A stretch of 64,000 nt of DNA, taken from positions 4,189-68,188 of the forward strand of contig JAXDKG010000015.1 of assembly GCA_034667225.1 (NCBI GenBank), given 5' to 3'. The DNA is from DATMER01 sp034667225 (lineage in GTDB: Bacteria; Acidobacteriota; Thermoanaerobaculia; Multivoradales; UBA5704). A program made the translations under genes and the position numbers. This document shows, in pieces, positions 23,100-30,864 of the stretch. Position 1 is the first letter of the stretch. Each line of letters opens with the position of its first letter. The notes beneath the pieces were generated by a model, which was not told the origin of the DNA, did not search any database, and saw only the letters and a list, made by a program, of their open reading frames with translations.

Positions 23100-25901
23100 A
23101 TGCGCGTTCTCAGGCTTCGCCAGAGCCTCACTGCCGGCGGAGGCAGCCTCGTGGCGGTCGATTACGACCCTGGCCATGGCGCGAGCAGTCACACCTCCAA
23201 GGTGCCGCTGCTCTTCGAGCTGAACGAGCACGACCGCAGCCGCCTGCGCTTCTACCTGGAAAACTTCCTCACCTGCCCGAACCCCGCGGCGCTCAAGCCC
23301 GTGGCCGACCTCCGAGGCGACCTCCGCCGCTGGGGCGAGGAGCTGTTCCGCCAAGTCTTCAAGACCGACCGCAAGGCGCTCTTTCACTACGAGGAGGCGG
23401 CGCGCGACCTCCACTCGCTGCGCATCGAGATCCTCGCCGACCAGCCCGACGCGTGGACGGTTCCCTGGGAGCTGCTCTACGACCCCAACCTCGGCTGGCT
23501 GGCGCCGCAGGTCCGCAGCTTCGCGCGGCTGCCCATTACGGCGCAGACGACCCAGCGCGAGCTCGAGATCCCCTTCCTGCCGGTGCCCGGCGATCCGCTG
23601 CGGGTGCTCTACGTCGTGGGCCGTCCAGCCGGCAGCCTGGAGATCCCGTTCCACTCCGTGGCCCGGCCGCTGCTCCAGACCGCCGCGGAGCTGGAGGACC
23701 GCGTGCAGATCGACATCCTCCGGCCGCCCACCTTCGAGCGGCTGGCCAAGGTTCTGAGCCAGGCGGCGGAAGGGGACCGGCCGTACCACGTGCTCCACTT
23801 CGACGGCCACGGCGTCTACACCGACAGCCCGCAGGACTTTTCGGGCGAGGTGGACCCCGGCTTCGTGCAGGAGGGGGACCGGCTGATGCGCCGCCCGTGG
23901 ACGAAACGGCGGGGCGGCGCCCGCGGCTACCTGATCTTCGAGGATCTGGAAGGCGCAGAGGCACGGCGGCTCGTCGACGGGGTCCTGATCGGCAACTTGA
24001 TGGCGCGGACCCGCACACCGCTCCTCGTGCTCCACGCCTGCCAGTCGGCCACGGCGCGCACCGAAGCCCTGGAGCGGCTGGCAAACGATCCGACCGTGCC
24101 CGGACGCTGCCCGGCGTCGGCCGTGGGCGAAGCGCCGGACGATCACGACCAGGACCTCGCCCTCCAGGCGCTCGCCGCCGAGGTCATGCGCTCCAGCCCG
24201 CGTGCGGCGGTGGCCCTGCCCTGGACGCTGCCGCCCGCCACCGCCACCCGTTTGCTGGGGGGCCTCTACACCCGGATCGCCGAGGGGGCGCCGGTGAGCG
24301 AAGCGGCCGGTTCGATCCGGGCGGAGCTCCTGCACGGCGTGCGCAAGGAGTCGGTGCTCGGCAACGTGGAGGTCGACGACTGGCTCGTGCCGACGGTCCA
24401 TGAGGCGTCACCGATGCCGCTCTGCGATCCCGGGAGCGGACGGCGCAAGAGGGCCCGAGCCGTCCCGGAGGACCTGCCGGACGATTCGGAGCTGCCGGAG
24501 CCGCCGGCCTGGGGGTTCGTGGAGCGGCCCGAGGTCCTGTTCACCCTGGACCGCGCCTTCGACGTGCACGGCACGGTCCTCCTCCATGCCTTTGCCGGCG
24601 CGGGCAAGACCTTGCTGGCGAGGGAGTTCGCCCTCTGGTACCGCCAGTCGGGAGGGCTGCGTCCGGACAAGGAGACCGAGCCGGAAGAGCCGGGGATCCT
24701 CCTCTGGTCGAGCTTCGAGAGCGGTAACTCCGTGGTGCCGGCGGCGCCGTTCGATGCCTTCGAGCGCGTCTTCGCAGGCCGGCTGATGCGCGAGGGCGTC
24801 TGGGCCGCCGCGGGTCCGGAGGAGCGGCGGGAGATGGCGCTGCAGATTTTGCGCGAAGTGCCGTCCTTCTGGGTCTGGGACAACGTCGAGCTCATCCCCG
24901 AAGAGGAGCGGCGCCTCCTGGCGGACCTCCTGCGCGACCTGGGGGAGACCCGGTGCAAGGTCCTCCTGGTCGGTCGCCGGCCCGAGGAGGAGTGGCTCGG
25001 CAGCCTCCCTTATCGGATCGCGCTGCCCCCGATGCCCATGGAGGAGAGCGGCGAGCTGACGATCCGGATCTCGGCTCGCCACGGTCTGGCACTGCGCGAC
25101 CTGATGATCTTCGCGCCGCTGCTCCGGTTCTCCCAGGGCAATCCTCTGACGCTGAGCTTCCTCCTGGGCGAGGCGCTGCGGAAGGGTTGCCGCCAGCCTG
25201 AGGAAGTGAAGGCGTTCTTCGCGGCTCTCCGACTTGGGGAGGAAGATTTCGCGAAGCTTCTGGGCGGTTACGAGCAGGCTTTTGGGGAGGAGGAGAGGCA
25301 GCGGCTCGCGCTGCTCCATCTGTTTCAGGGCCATGTGGACCTGAACGTCCTCTGCTGGATGGGTCACCCCGAGGCGCCCTGGTGCCTGCCGCAGGTCCGC
25401 AACCTGGGCCGCGGCCCGTGGGCCGCGCTGCTGGCCCGGGCGGCCCAGGCGGGTCTGCTGACCTCCCGAGGGAAAGACTGCTACGGCTTCCATCCGGCGC
25501 TGCCGCTGTTCCTCCGGAGCCAGTTCGAGCGTTTCTGGACGGGCGCGGACCTGGCCGCGGCGCGCGCCTTCGCCGAGTCGATGGCGGGGCTGGGCAGCTA
25601 CTGCCACCGGGAGTTCCAGGCGGGAAACCGGGAGGTGATGCCCGGCCTGTATGACCAGGAAGCGAACCTGCTCCACGCCCGGGCTCTGGCCCGCGACAAC
25701 GGCTGGTGGAGCGCGGTCGTGAACGCCATGCAGGGCCTGGAGACGCTCTACCTCCACACCGGCCGTCAGGACGAGTGGAAATGCCTGGTGCACGAGACCG
25801 TCCCCGAATTCGTGGATCCCGAGACCGAAGAGCCGCTCCCCGGCCGCGAGGAGTTCCGCGACGTCATGAACGGCTATGTGACGGGAAAAGAGCGGGGTTA
25901 G
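23100..25901 (+). CDS. CHAT caspase-like protease fused to a STAND/NB-ARC-type ATPase, short TPR tail
   Basis: A 933-residue multidomain protein. The N-terminal CHAT protease covers about residues 20-440, with the catalytic dyad histidine in HFDGHG (about H237) and cysteine in LHACQSA (about C314). A STAND-type NTPase follows, with Walker A FAGAGKTLL near 498-506, a Walker B-like FWVWDNVE near 590, LLVGRRPEEEW, and a winged-helix-like region to about 780. The tail ends with helices like the first repeats of a TPR array. CHAT proteases act in programmed cell death and conflict systems, where the STAND module senses a trigger. The TPR array seems cut short. Start is the ATG at 23100 behind AAGGAGG. 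Confidence 0.9.
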   Translation: MRVLRLRQSLTAGGGSLVAVDYDPGHGASSHTSKVPLLFELNEHDRSRLRFYLENFLTCPNPAALKPVADLRGDLRRWGEELFRQVFKTDRKALFHYEEAARDLHSLRIEILADQPDAWTVPWELLYDPNLGWLAPQVRSFARLPITAQTTQRELEIPFLPVPGDPLRVLYVVGRPAGSLEIPFHSVARPLLQTAAELEDRVQIDILRPPTFERLAKVLSQAAEGDRPYHVLHFDGHGVYTDSPQDFSGEVDPGFVQEGDRLMRRPWTKRRGGARGYLIFEDLEGAEARRLVDGVLIGNLMARTRTPLLVLHACQSATARTEALERLANDPTVPGRCPASAVGEAPDDHDQDLALQALAAEVMRSSPRAAVALPWTLPPATATRLLGGLYTRIAEGAPVSEAAGSIRAELLHGVRKESVLGNVEVDDWLVPTVHEASPMPLCDPGSGRRKRARAVPEDLPDDSELPEPPAWGFVERPEVLFTLDRAFDVHGTVLLHAFAGAGKTLLAREFALWYRQSGGLRPDKETEPEEPGILLWSSFESGNSVVPAAPFDAFERVFAGRLMREGVWAAAGPEERREMALQILREVPSFWVWDNVELIPEEERRLLADLLRDLGETRCKVLLVGRRPEEEWLGSLPYRIALPPMPMEESGELTIRISARHGLALRDLMIFAPLLRFSQGNPLTLSFLLGEALRKGCRQPEEVKAFFAALRLGEEDFAKLLGGYEQAFGEEERQRLALLHLFQGHVDLNVLCWMGHPEAPWCLPQVRNLGRGPWAALLARAAQAGLLTSRGKDCYGFHPALPLFLRSQFERFWTGADLAAARAFAESMAGLGSYCHREFQAGNREVMPGLYDQEANLLHARALARDNGWWSAVVNAMQGLETLYLHTGRQDEWKCLVHETVPEFVDPETEEPLPGREEFRDVMNGYVTGKERG

Positions 25902-26653
25902 GTCCCCAGCCACATCTGATATCCGATCCACATCAGCCCGGCATCGGCCAGGGCGTGGCTGAGCCAGGGGCCGGCGAGATGGCCGGTACGGTGGTAGAGC
26001 CATGCCCAGAGGAGACCGGCGGCGGTCACGATGAGCGAGACGGCGAAGGTCAGGACTCCGAAGCTTCCCAGGAAAAACCCGACTACCAGGACGTGATGGG
26101 AGGTGAAGGCCAGGGCCGACACCACGGCCGCCGCGGAGAAGGGGAGGCGGCGGCTCAGGCGCCCAAAGACGAACCAGCGCCAGTAGTACTCCTCTAGGAA
26201 GGAATGGATGACGGAGTAGAACGCGCCGAGGAGGAGGAACTTTGCTCCCGAGTCGATGCCGAAGGAGCCGACCTTCTCTGCCACTGCGGCCGGGGCCTGC
26301 TCGAAGGCCGGGCTTGCGGCGAGGATCGCTCGCCAGGAGAGGAGGAGGGCGGCGACGATAGTGAGGCCGGAGATGAGACTGAAGAGGAGCCCCCTCCCCA
26401 GCCCTCCCCCGCTTTGCGGGAGAGGGGGCCGGAATCCCTCCCTTGCCCAAACCCAGATGGCCGGGAAGGCGAACTGGATGATCTTGGTGGCGGCATAGGC
26501 GTGCAAGGCCCAGCCGGTCCCCGAGAGTTGGATGAAGTAGAGCCAGGTCGCAAGCGTGGGAAAGAGGCAAGCAAAAACGAGGGCAAGGGTTCCCTCTCCC
26601 CCTCGTGGGAGAGGGCTAGGGTGAGGGGGAACGGGATCGACCTCGGCTAGCAC
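25898..26653 (-). CDS. CPBP-family intramembrane metalloprotease carrying two in-frame palindromic repeats
   Basis: A 251-residue integral membrane protein of the CPBP/Abi family. The motifs are EEYYWRWF (the EExxxR pair), FTSHHVLVVG and GPWLSHALADAG. It may cleave prenylated or other membrane peptides; some relatives protect against bacteriocins. Start is a GTG at 26653 inside the end of pfkA. Two inserts look foreign: residues about 8-21 (PPHPSPLPRGGEG) and 75-88 (RPPLPQSGGGLGRG). Both are translations of the same GC-rich palindrome in opposite orientations. The 3' end overlaps the CHAT gene convergently by 4 bp. Confidence 0.85.
   Translation of the reverse strand: MLAEVDPVPPHPSPLPRGGEGTLALVFACLFPTLATWLYFIQLSGTGWALHAYAATKIIQFAFPAIWVWAREGFRPPLPQSGGGLGRGLLFSLISGLTIVAALLLSWRAILAASPAFEQAPAAVAEKVGSFGIDSGAKFLLLGAFYSVIHSFLEEYYWRWFVFGRLSRRLPFSAAAVVSALAFTSHHVLVVGFFLGSFGVLTFAVSLIVTAAGLLWAWLYHRTGHLAGPWLSHALADAGLMWIGYQMWLGT
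26391..26429. repeat. GC-rich palindromic repeat inside the CPBP gene, copy 1
   Basis: A 39-bp stretch beginning CCCCTCCCCAGCCCTCCCCC and folding through GCTTTGCGGGAG. It is in frame in the CPBP coding sequence and matches the copy at 26592-26630 in reverse complement. Such CCCTCxCCCxAGCCCTC palindromes are familiar as intergenic repeats in many GC-rich genomes. Confidence 0.75.
26592..26630. repeat. GC-rich palindromic repeat inside the CPBP gene, copy 2
   Basis: The inverted partner of the repeat at 26391-26429, reading CCCTCTCCCCCTCGTGGGAG and on to GTGAGGGGG. It encodes the N-terminal Pro/Gly-rich insert of the CPBP protein. The two inverted copies bracket about 160 bp, a REPIN-like spacing. 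Confidence 0.75.
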
Positions 26654-27810
26654 AGGAACATCGGCAGTCCCATGACGCCGACGATGGTGGGACGGTATTG
26701 CTCCGCGTCGTAGAACCGCTCCACGTCGACCCTCTTGGTCCCCAGGCCGACCGTCTCGATCGGCTCGGTCGTGTAGCGGCCCCCCTGGATTGCCGCCAGC
26801 CGGCCGGCCTTGTTCGCGATGATCAGGTCGGCGGCCAGGTTTGCGAAATTGCTCGCCACCAGGCGGTCGAGCGAGTCGGGCGGACCCGAGCGCATCAGGT
26901 AGCCGAGACGCTGGTAGATCACCCGGTCGCCCGTGGTCTTCTGCAACTCCTCGCGCAGGAAGCGGCCAACGCCTCCAAGCTCCCGGTTGCCCACCGCGTC
27001 CGCCTCACCCGACTCGAAAGGCTGGCCCCCGGCGGGATAGGCCCCCTCGGAAATGGCAGCCACGGCGTAGTTGCTCGGGTTGTCCTTCTTGTCCCGCGCC
27101 AGCATCTCCACCACTTCGCTCGGGTTGAAGGGGACCTCGGCGATCAGCGCCCGGTCCGTACCGGCGAGATAGGAAGAGACCAGGCAGGTCTCCCCGGAGT
27201 TGCGGCCGAAGAGCTCCACCACCAGGTAGCGCTCGTGCGAGCCCGCCGCCGTCCGCAGATCGTTGATGAAGTTGACCGAGCGGGTCACGGCGGTCGAGAA
27301 GCCGATGCAGTAATCCGTGCCGAAGACGTCGTTGTCCATGGTCTTCGGCAGGCCGATGACCTTCACTCCCTCCAGGTGGAGCCGGCGGGCGAACGACAGC
27401 GTGCCGTCGCCGCCGATGGCCACCAGCGTGTCCAGCTTCAGGAACTCGAGGGTTTCGAGCGCAGCGGCGGTGAGGTCCACCTTGCCGTCCGGCCCCGGCG
27501 GGGGGGCGGAGCCCCTCAGGTGCTCAGGGATGGTATCGGGCTTGGTGATCGCCGGATTGATCCGCGAGGTGTGGAGCATGGTGCCGCCGTAGCGGTCGAT
27601 GGTGCGCGTGTTCCCCCGGGTCAGGGGCAGCATCCAGGCTTCGTTGTCGGCGTCGCGGAAGGGGACGATGTTGAGCAGGGCCGCCCAGCCGCGGCGTAGC
27701 CCGATCACTTCGTAGCCCTCCTCCCGCATGCGCCAGACGAACATCTTGATCGCGGCGTTCAGGCCTGGAACGTCACCGCCGCCGGTCAGGATGCCCACGC
27801 GTCGAGACAT
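26647..27810 (-). CDS. pfkA: 6-phosphofructokinase
   Basis: A 387-residue enzyme phosphorylating fructose 6-phosphate to the 1,6-bisphosphate. It has GILTGGGDVPGLNA at the start, GGDGT at residues 133-137 and PKTMDND at 155-161. The glycine after GGD favours ATP as donor, since PPi-dependent enzymes have a second Asp there; the lysine in PKT is the residue shared with group III and PPi-type enzymes. So it is probably an ATP-dependent group III PFK. It lies downstream of two GAPDH genes on the same strand, in what looks like a glycolytic operon, and the CPBP gene overlaps its end. Confidence 0.92.
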   Translation of the reverse strand: MSRRVGILTGGGDVPGLNAAIKMFVWRMREEGYEVIGLRRGWAALLNIVPFRDADNEAWMLPLTRGNTRTIDRYGGTMLHTSRINPAITKPDTIPEHLRGSAPPPGPDGKVDLTAAALETLEFLKLDTLVAIGGDGTLSFARRLHLEGVKVIGLPKTMDNDVFGTDYCIGFSTAVTRSVNFINDLRTAAGSHERYLVVELFGRNSGETCLVSSYLAGTDRALIAEVPFNPSEVVEMLARDKKDNPSNYAVAAISEGAYPAGGQPFESGEADAVGNRELGGVGRFLREELQKTTGDRVIYQRLGYLMRSGPPDSLDRLVASNFANLAADLIIANKAGRLAAIQGGRYTTEPIETVGLGTKRVDVERFYDAEQYRPTIVGVMGLPMFLC

Positions 27811-27817
27811 GACACTC

Positions 27818-28021
27818 CTAATGGTCCAGCGACGGCTTCAGCGGCCGGTCCGCGAGCGGCCGGGGATCGTCTTCGGGGTCCGGCCCCTCCACTTGACGTC
27901 CCAGGGCCAGTGGCAGAAGCAGGCGCAGGTCGGCCAGGTAGTCCTCCAGCGTCTGCCGGACGGTCTGCTGGATCATCTCCCTGAGATCGTCCACGGTCAT
28001 CTCTTTCACCGCTGTTGCCAT
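27818..28021 (-). CDS. small helical protein, antitoxin-like, unknown function
   Basis: A 67-residue protein that is mostly one charged helix (VDDLREMIQQTVRQTLEDYL) with a Pro/Asp-rich tail. Its ATG at 28021 has AAGGAG upstream, and it fits snugly between gap and pfkA with a 7-bp gap to pfkA, so it is likely translated. Short helical proteins of this look occur as antitoxins next to PIN or RelE toxins, but there is no toxin gene here. Confidence 0.6.
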   Translation of the reverse strand: MATAVKEMTVDDLREMIQQTVRQTLEDYLADLRLLLPLALGRQVEGPDPEDDPRPLADRPLKPSLDH

Positions 28022-28032
28022 CACATTCTCCT

Positions 28033-29055
28033 TTACATCCCGCCGACCGCGACCAGCCGATCGATGAGGTCCACCACCCGGTTCGAGTATCCCCACTCGT
28101 TGTCGTACCAGGCCACCACCTTCACATAGCCGTCGCCCGTGGACTTGGTCGACAGGGCGTCGAAGATCGACGAGTGCGGGTTGCCGATGATGTCCGAGGA
28201 GACCAGCGGCACCTCGCTGTATTCGATGATCTTCTCGAGCGTCGGCCCCTCGGAAGCCTCGCGCACCGCAGTGTTCACCTGCTCGACTGACGGCCGCTCC
28301 CGCAGCCGGGCGACGAGGTCCACGATGGAACCGTCCGGCACGGGCACGCGCATGGCGAGGCCGTCGAGCTTGCCCTTGAGGTCGGGCAGCACCTCGCCCA
28401 CGGCCCGGGCCGCGCCGGTGGTCGTGGGAATGATGTTCTGCGCCGCGGCCCGGCTGCGCCGCAGGTCCTTGTGGGGCACGTCGGCCAGCCGCTGATCGTT
28501 CGTGTAGGCATGGACCGTCGTGATGAACCCCTCCTCGATGCCGAAGCGCTCGTGGAGCACCTTGGCGATCGGCCCCAGGCAGTTCGTGGTGCAGGAGGCG
28601 TTCGAGACCAGCTTGTGCTCGGGCTTGAGCGTGTCATCGTTGACCCCGATCACGATCGTGGCGTCGATCTTGTCCTTGGCCGGCACGGTCAGGATCACCT
28701 TCTTGGCGCCGCCCGCCAGGTGCTTGGCGATCGCCTCCTTCGTGGTATGCACGCCGGTCGACTCGATGATGATGTCCGCCCCGAACTTCCCCCAGGGGAT
28801 CTTGGACGGGTCCTTCTCGGCCGTCATCTCGATGCGCTTGCCGCCGACGGTCATCGACTCCTCGTCGAAGGTGACCTCCTTGGGGAAGACACGCATCAGG
28901 GTGTCGTACTTGAGGAGGTAGGCGAGCTGTTCGTTCTCGTAGAGGTCGTTGATCGCCACGACCTCCATATCCTCGCGGTCGGAAAGGATGCGGAAGACGC
29001 TGCGGCCGATCCGTCCGAAGCCGTTGATACCGATCCGGGTTGTCTTCGCCATCAT
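28033..29055 (-). CDS. gap: glyceraldehyde-3-phosphate dehydrogenase, type I
   Basis: A 340-residue glycolytic enzyme oxidising glyceraldehyde 3-phosphate to 1,3-bisphosphoglycerate. NAD binding is shown by GINGFGRIGRSVFR and an aspartate in VAINDLYE, which favours NAD over NADP. The catalytic cysteine is C155 in SNASCTTNCL and the histidine H182 in TTVHAYTNDQ. The start is taken at the ATG at 29055 (AAGGAG five bases upstream); the next codon is also ATG. It overlaps the stop of the divergent paralogue by 4 bp. Confidence 0.95.
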   Translation of the reverse strand: MMAKTTRIGINGFGRIGRSVFRILSDREDMEVVAINDLYENEQLAYLLKYDTLMRVFPKEVTFDEESMTVGGKRIEMTAEKDPSKIPWGKFGADIIIESTGVHTTKEAIAKHLAGGAKKVILTVPAKDKIDATIVIGVNDDTLKPEHKLVSNASCTTNCLGPIAKVLHERFGIEEGFITTVHAYTNDQRLADVPHKDLRRSRAAAQNIIPTTTGAARAVGEVLPDLKGKLDGLAMRVPVPDGSIVDLVARLRERPSVEQVNTAVREASEGPTLEKIIEYSEVPLVSSDIIGNPHSSIFDALSTKSTGDGYVKVVAWYDNEWGYSNRVVDLIDRLVAVGGM

Positions 29056-30074
29056 ACTGTCTCCTTCTTCTCGAACCGCTCGAAGCACCGCAGCAGGTCC
29101 ACGACGCGGTGGGAGTAGCCCCAGCCGTTGTCGAACCAGGTCAGCGTCTTGGAGACGTTCTTGCCGAGGACCATGGTGGCCAGGCTGTCGTAGCTTCCGG
29201 AGTAGCGGCTGAGCAGGATGTCCGAGGATACGATCGGATCGGTCACATACTCCAGGATGTCCCGCCAGCCCTCGGTGGATGCCGCTGTGCGGACCACCTC
29301 GTTGACCGCCTCGACCGTCACCGGCCGGTCGTGCCAGCAGACCAGGTCCACGACCGAGCCGTTCGCGACCGGCACGTTCATGGCGTGGGCCGTGAGCTTG
29401 CCCTGGAGCTGCGGCAGCAGGCCGGTGATGACCTCGGCGGCTTGGGTTTCCTGCGGGATGATGTTCTCCGCGGCGGCCCGTCCCCGGCGCGGGTCCTCGG
29501 CCGGCACGTCCGCCAGCCGTTGCTGGTTCGTGTAGGCGTGGACCGTGGTCAGGAAGGCGCGCTTGATTCCGAAGGCCTCGTCCAGGATCTTGAGGACCGG
29601 CGCCGCGGCGTGCGAGGTGCACGAGCCGTTCGAGACGATCCGGTGCTCGGGCTTGAGCTGGTCGTCGTTGACACCCATCACGACCGTGATATCCGGCGGA
29701 TCGGCCGGCGGCGTGCAGAGGATCACGCGCTTAGCCCCCATTTCCAGGTGGCGCTCGAGCTCGGCGCGGGTGCGGAATTTGGCGGTCGCCTCGATGACCG
29801 TCTCCACCCCCAGATCGCCCCAGTTGACGTCGCCCGGCTTCTCGGCGGACAGCATCTTGACCTGGCGGCCTGCCACATAGAGATGGCCGTCGCGAGCGCT
29901 CACCTCGTCCGGGAACCGGCCGAGAATCGTGTCGAATTTGAGGAGGTATGCCAATCCGGCGTGGTCAGCGACATCGCTGACCGCCTCGATCCGTATATCC
30001 TCGCTCTTGTACAGGATGCGGAAGATGTTCCTCCCGATCCTTCCAAGGCCCATCAATCCGATCCGGCTGGGCAT
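29052..30074 (-). CDS. divergent GAPDH paralogue
   Basis: A second GAPDH-family protein, also 340 residues. Catalytic residues persist (C152 in SNGSCTSHAAAP, H179 in TTVHAYTNQQ), and NAD binding is shown by GLMGLGRIGRNIFR. Two normally fixed positions differ: TTN after the cysteine is TSH, and the Asn of GxNGFGRIG is Met. It could be a GAPDH with altered kinetics, an erythrose-4-phosphate dehydrogenase or another aldehyde-phosphate dehydrogenase. It is the first gene of the operon, with gap directly behind it by ATGA overlap. A GGGGAG precedes the ATG at 30074. Confidence 0.85.
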   Translation of the reverse strand: MPSRIGLMGLGRIGRNIFRILYKSEDIRIEAVSDVADHAGLAYLLKFDTILGRFPDEVSARDGHLYVAGRQVKMLSAEKPGDVNWGDLGVETVIEATAKFRTRAELERHLEMGAKRVILCTPPADPPDITVVMGVNDDQLKPEHRIVSNGSCTSHAAAPVLKILDEAFGIKRAFLTTVHAYTNQQRLADVPAEDPRRGRAAAENIIPQETQAAEVITGLLPQLQGKLTAHAMNVPVANGSVVDLVCWHDRPVTVEAVNEVVRTAASTEGWRDILEYVTDPIVSSDILLSRYSGSYDSLATMVLGKNVSKTLTWFDNGWGYSHRVVDLLRCFERFEKKETV

Positions 30075-30354
30075 TCTTGAATCTCCCCTGGTCGCAGTCT
30101 CTCTCACACCCCTCCAAGACACCCGGAGGGCCCTGGGGGAACATAAACACGTTCCGTGCCATCAGGCGGGGAGTGCGTCGACGCCGTTCAGAACCGTCCG
30201 ACTTTTTCCAGAGAGTGTCCTCGAAATGCCCTTCTGCGGCAACTATACTTCTGAAGGCGTTCTTCACGCGGAGGCAAGGCAGGGGAAACTGGAAGAGAGG
30301 GAAGGACTGGTGAAAATGAGACACGCGCGTAGAATGGACGGTGTGAGGAGTCGT

Positions 30355-30600
30355 GTGAGCGTACGAGACACTCTGCATCGATGGATCGACGACCTTCGCG
30401 AGGAGGACCTGCCCGCTGCCCAACGGGCACTCCAGCCCTTGCGGGTGATCGACTCCGTGATTCCGCTCGATGAAGCTCCTCTGGATGACGAGCCCGACGA
30501 CGATGACTTCGACGGTGGTTTGACAGAGGCGCGGGCGGACGTTCAGGCCGGCCGTGTCGTATCCCACGATGAAGTCAAGCGCCGCTGGGGCATTAAGTGA
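30355..30600 (+). CDS. putative antitoxin of a RelBE/ParDE-type pair
   Basis: An 81-residue acidic protein. The start SVRDTLHRWIDDLREEDLPA followed by RALQPL resembles antitoxin-like helical proteins. The end HDEVKRRWGIK is like antitoxin C-termini that contact the toxin. I choose the GTG at 30355 because the similarity begins there and GAGGAG lies just upstream; an ATG at 30316 with AAGGA would add 13 residues. The toxin gene overlaps its stop by 4 bp. Confidence 0.65.
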   Translation: MSVRDTLHRWIDDLREEDLPAAQRALQPLRVIDSVIPLDEAPLDDEPDDDDFDGGLTEARADVQAGRVVSHDEVKRRWGIK

Positions 30601-30854
30601 AGTGGCGCGTCGCCTGGACACAACGTGCACTCAAAGACGCTGACCATCTCGATTCCAGGGTTCTGGAACGCATCGCCGCTGCCCTCGACCGCTACGCAGA
30701 GGAAGAGCGAGGTGATGTGATACGCCTCGAGGCGGTTGAGCCCCCCGAATGGCGGCTGCGGGTTGGCGCCTGGCGAGTCCGCTTTCGGCGCGATGCCCAT
30801 GAGCGCATCCTGTACGTCTTGAGGGTCCTCCCAAGAGACAAAGCCTACCGCTGA
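30597..30854 (+). CDS. RelE/ParE-family toxin
   Basis: An 85-residue basic protein with the RelE/ParE layout: WRVAWTQRALKDADHLD at the start, a helix LERIAAALDRYAEEERGD, and the strand pair WRLRVGAWRVRFRRDAHERILYVLRVLPR, ending DKAYR. RelE members cut ribosome-bound mRNA and ParE members poison gyrase; this one cannot be assigned. The start is a GTG overlapping the antitoxin TGA. The large propeller gene starts 10 bp downstream. Confidence 0.82.
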   Translation: MKWRVAWTQRALKDADHLDSRVLERIAAALDRYAEEERGDVIRLEAVEPPEWRLRVGAWRVRFRRDAHERILYVLRVLPRDKAYR

Positions 30855-30864
30855 GCCCGAAAGA

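Noticed and set aside
21672..24401. 909-residue minus-strand frame across flotillin, linker and CHAT genes
   Set aside because: It crosses three real genes and consists of Arg/Gly-rich shadow sequence, including a mirror of the Pro-rich linker.
24408..26570. 720-residue minus-strand frame
   Set aside because: Shadow of the CHAT-STAND gene that runs into the CPBP region in another frame; no motifs.
30075..30354. Promoter of the gap operon or of the TA pair
   Set aside because: A TATACT-like box exists but no convincing -35 partner on either strand, so nothing was called.
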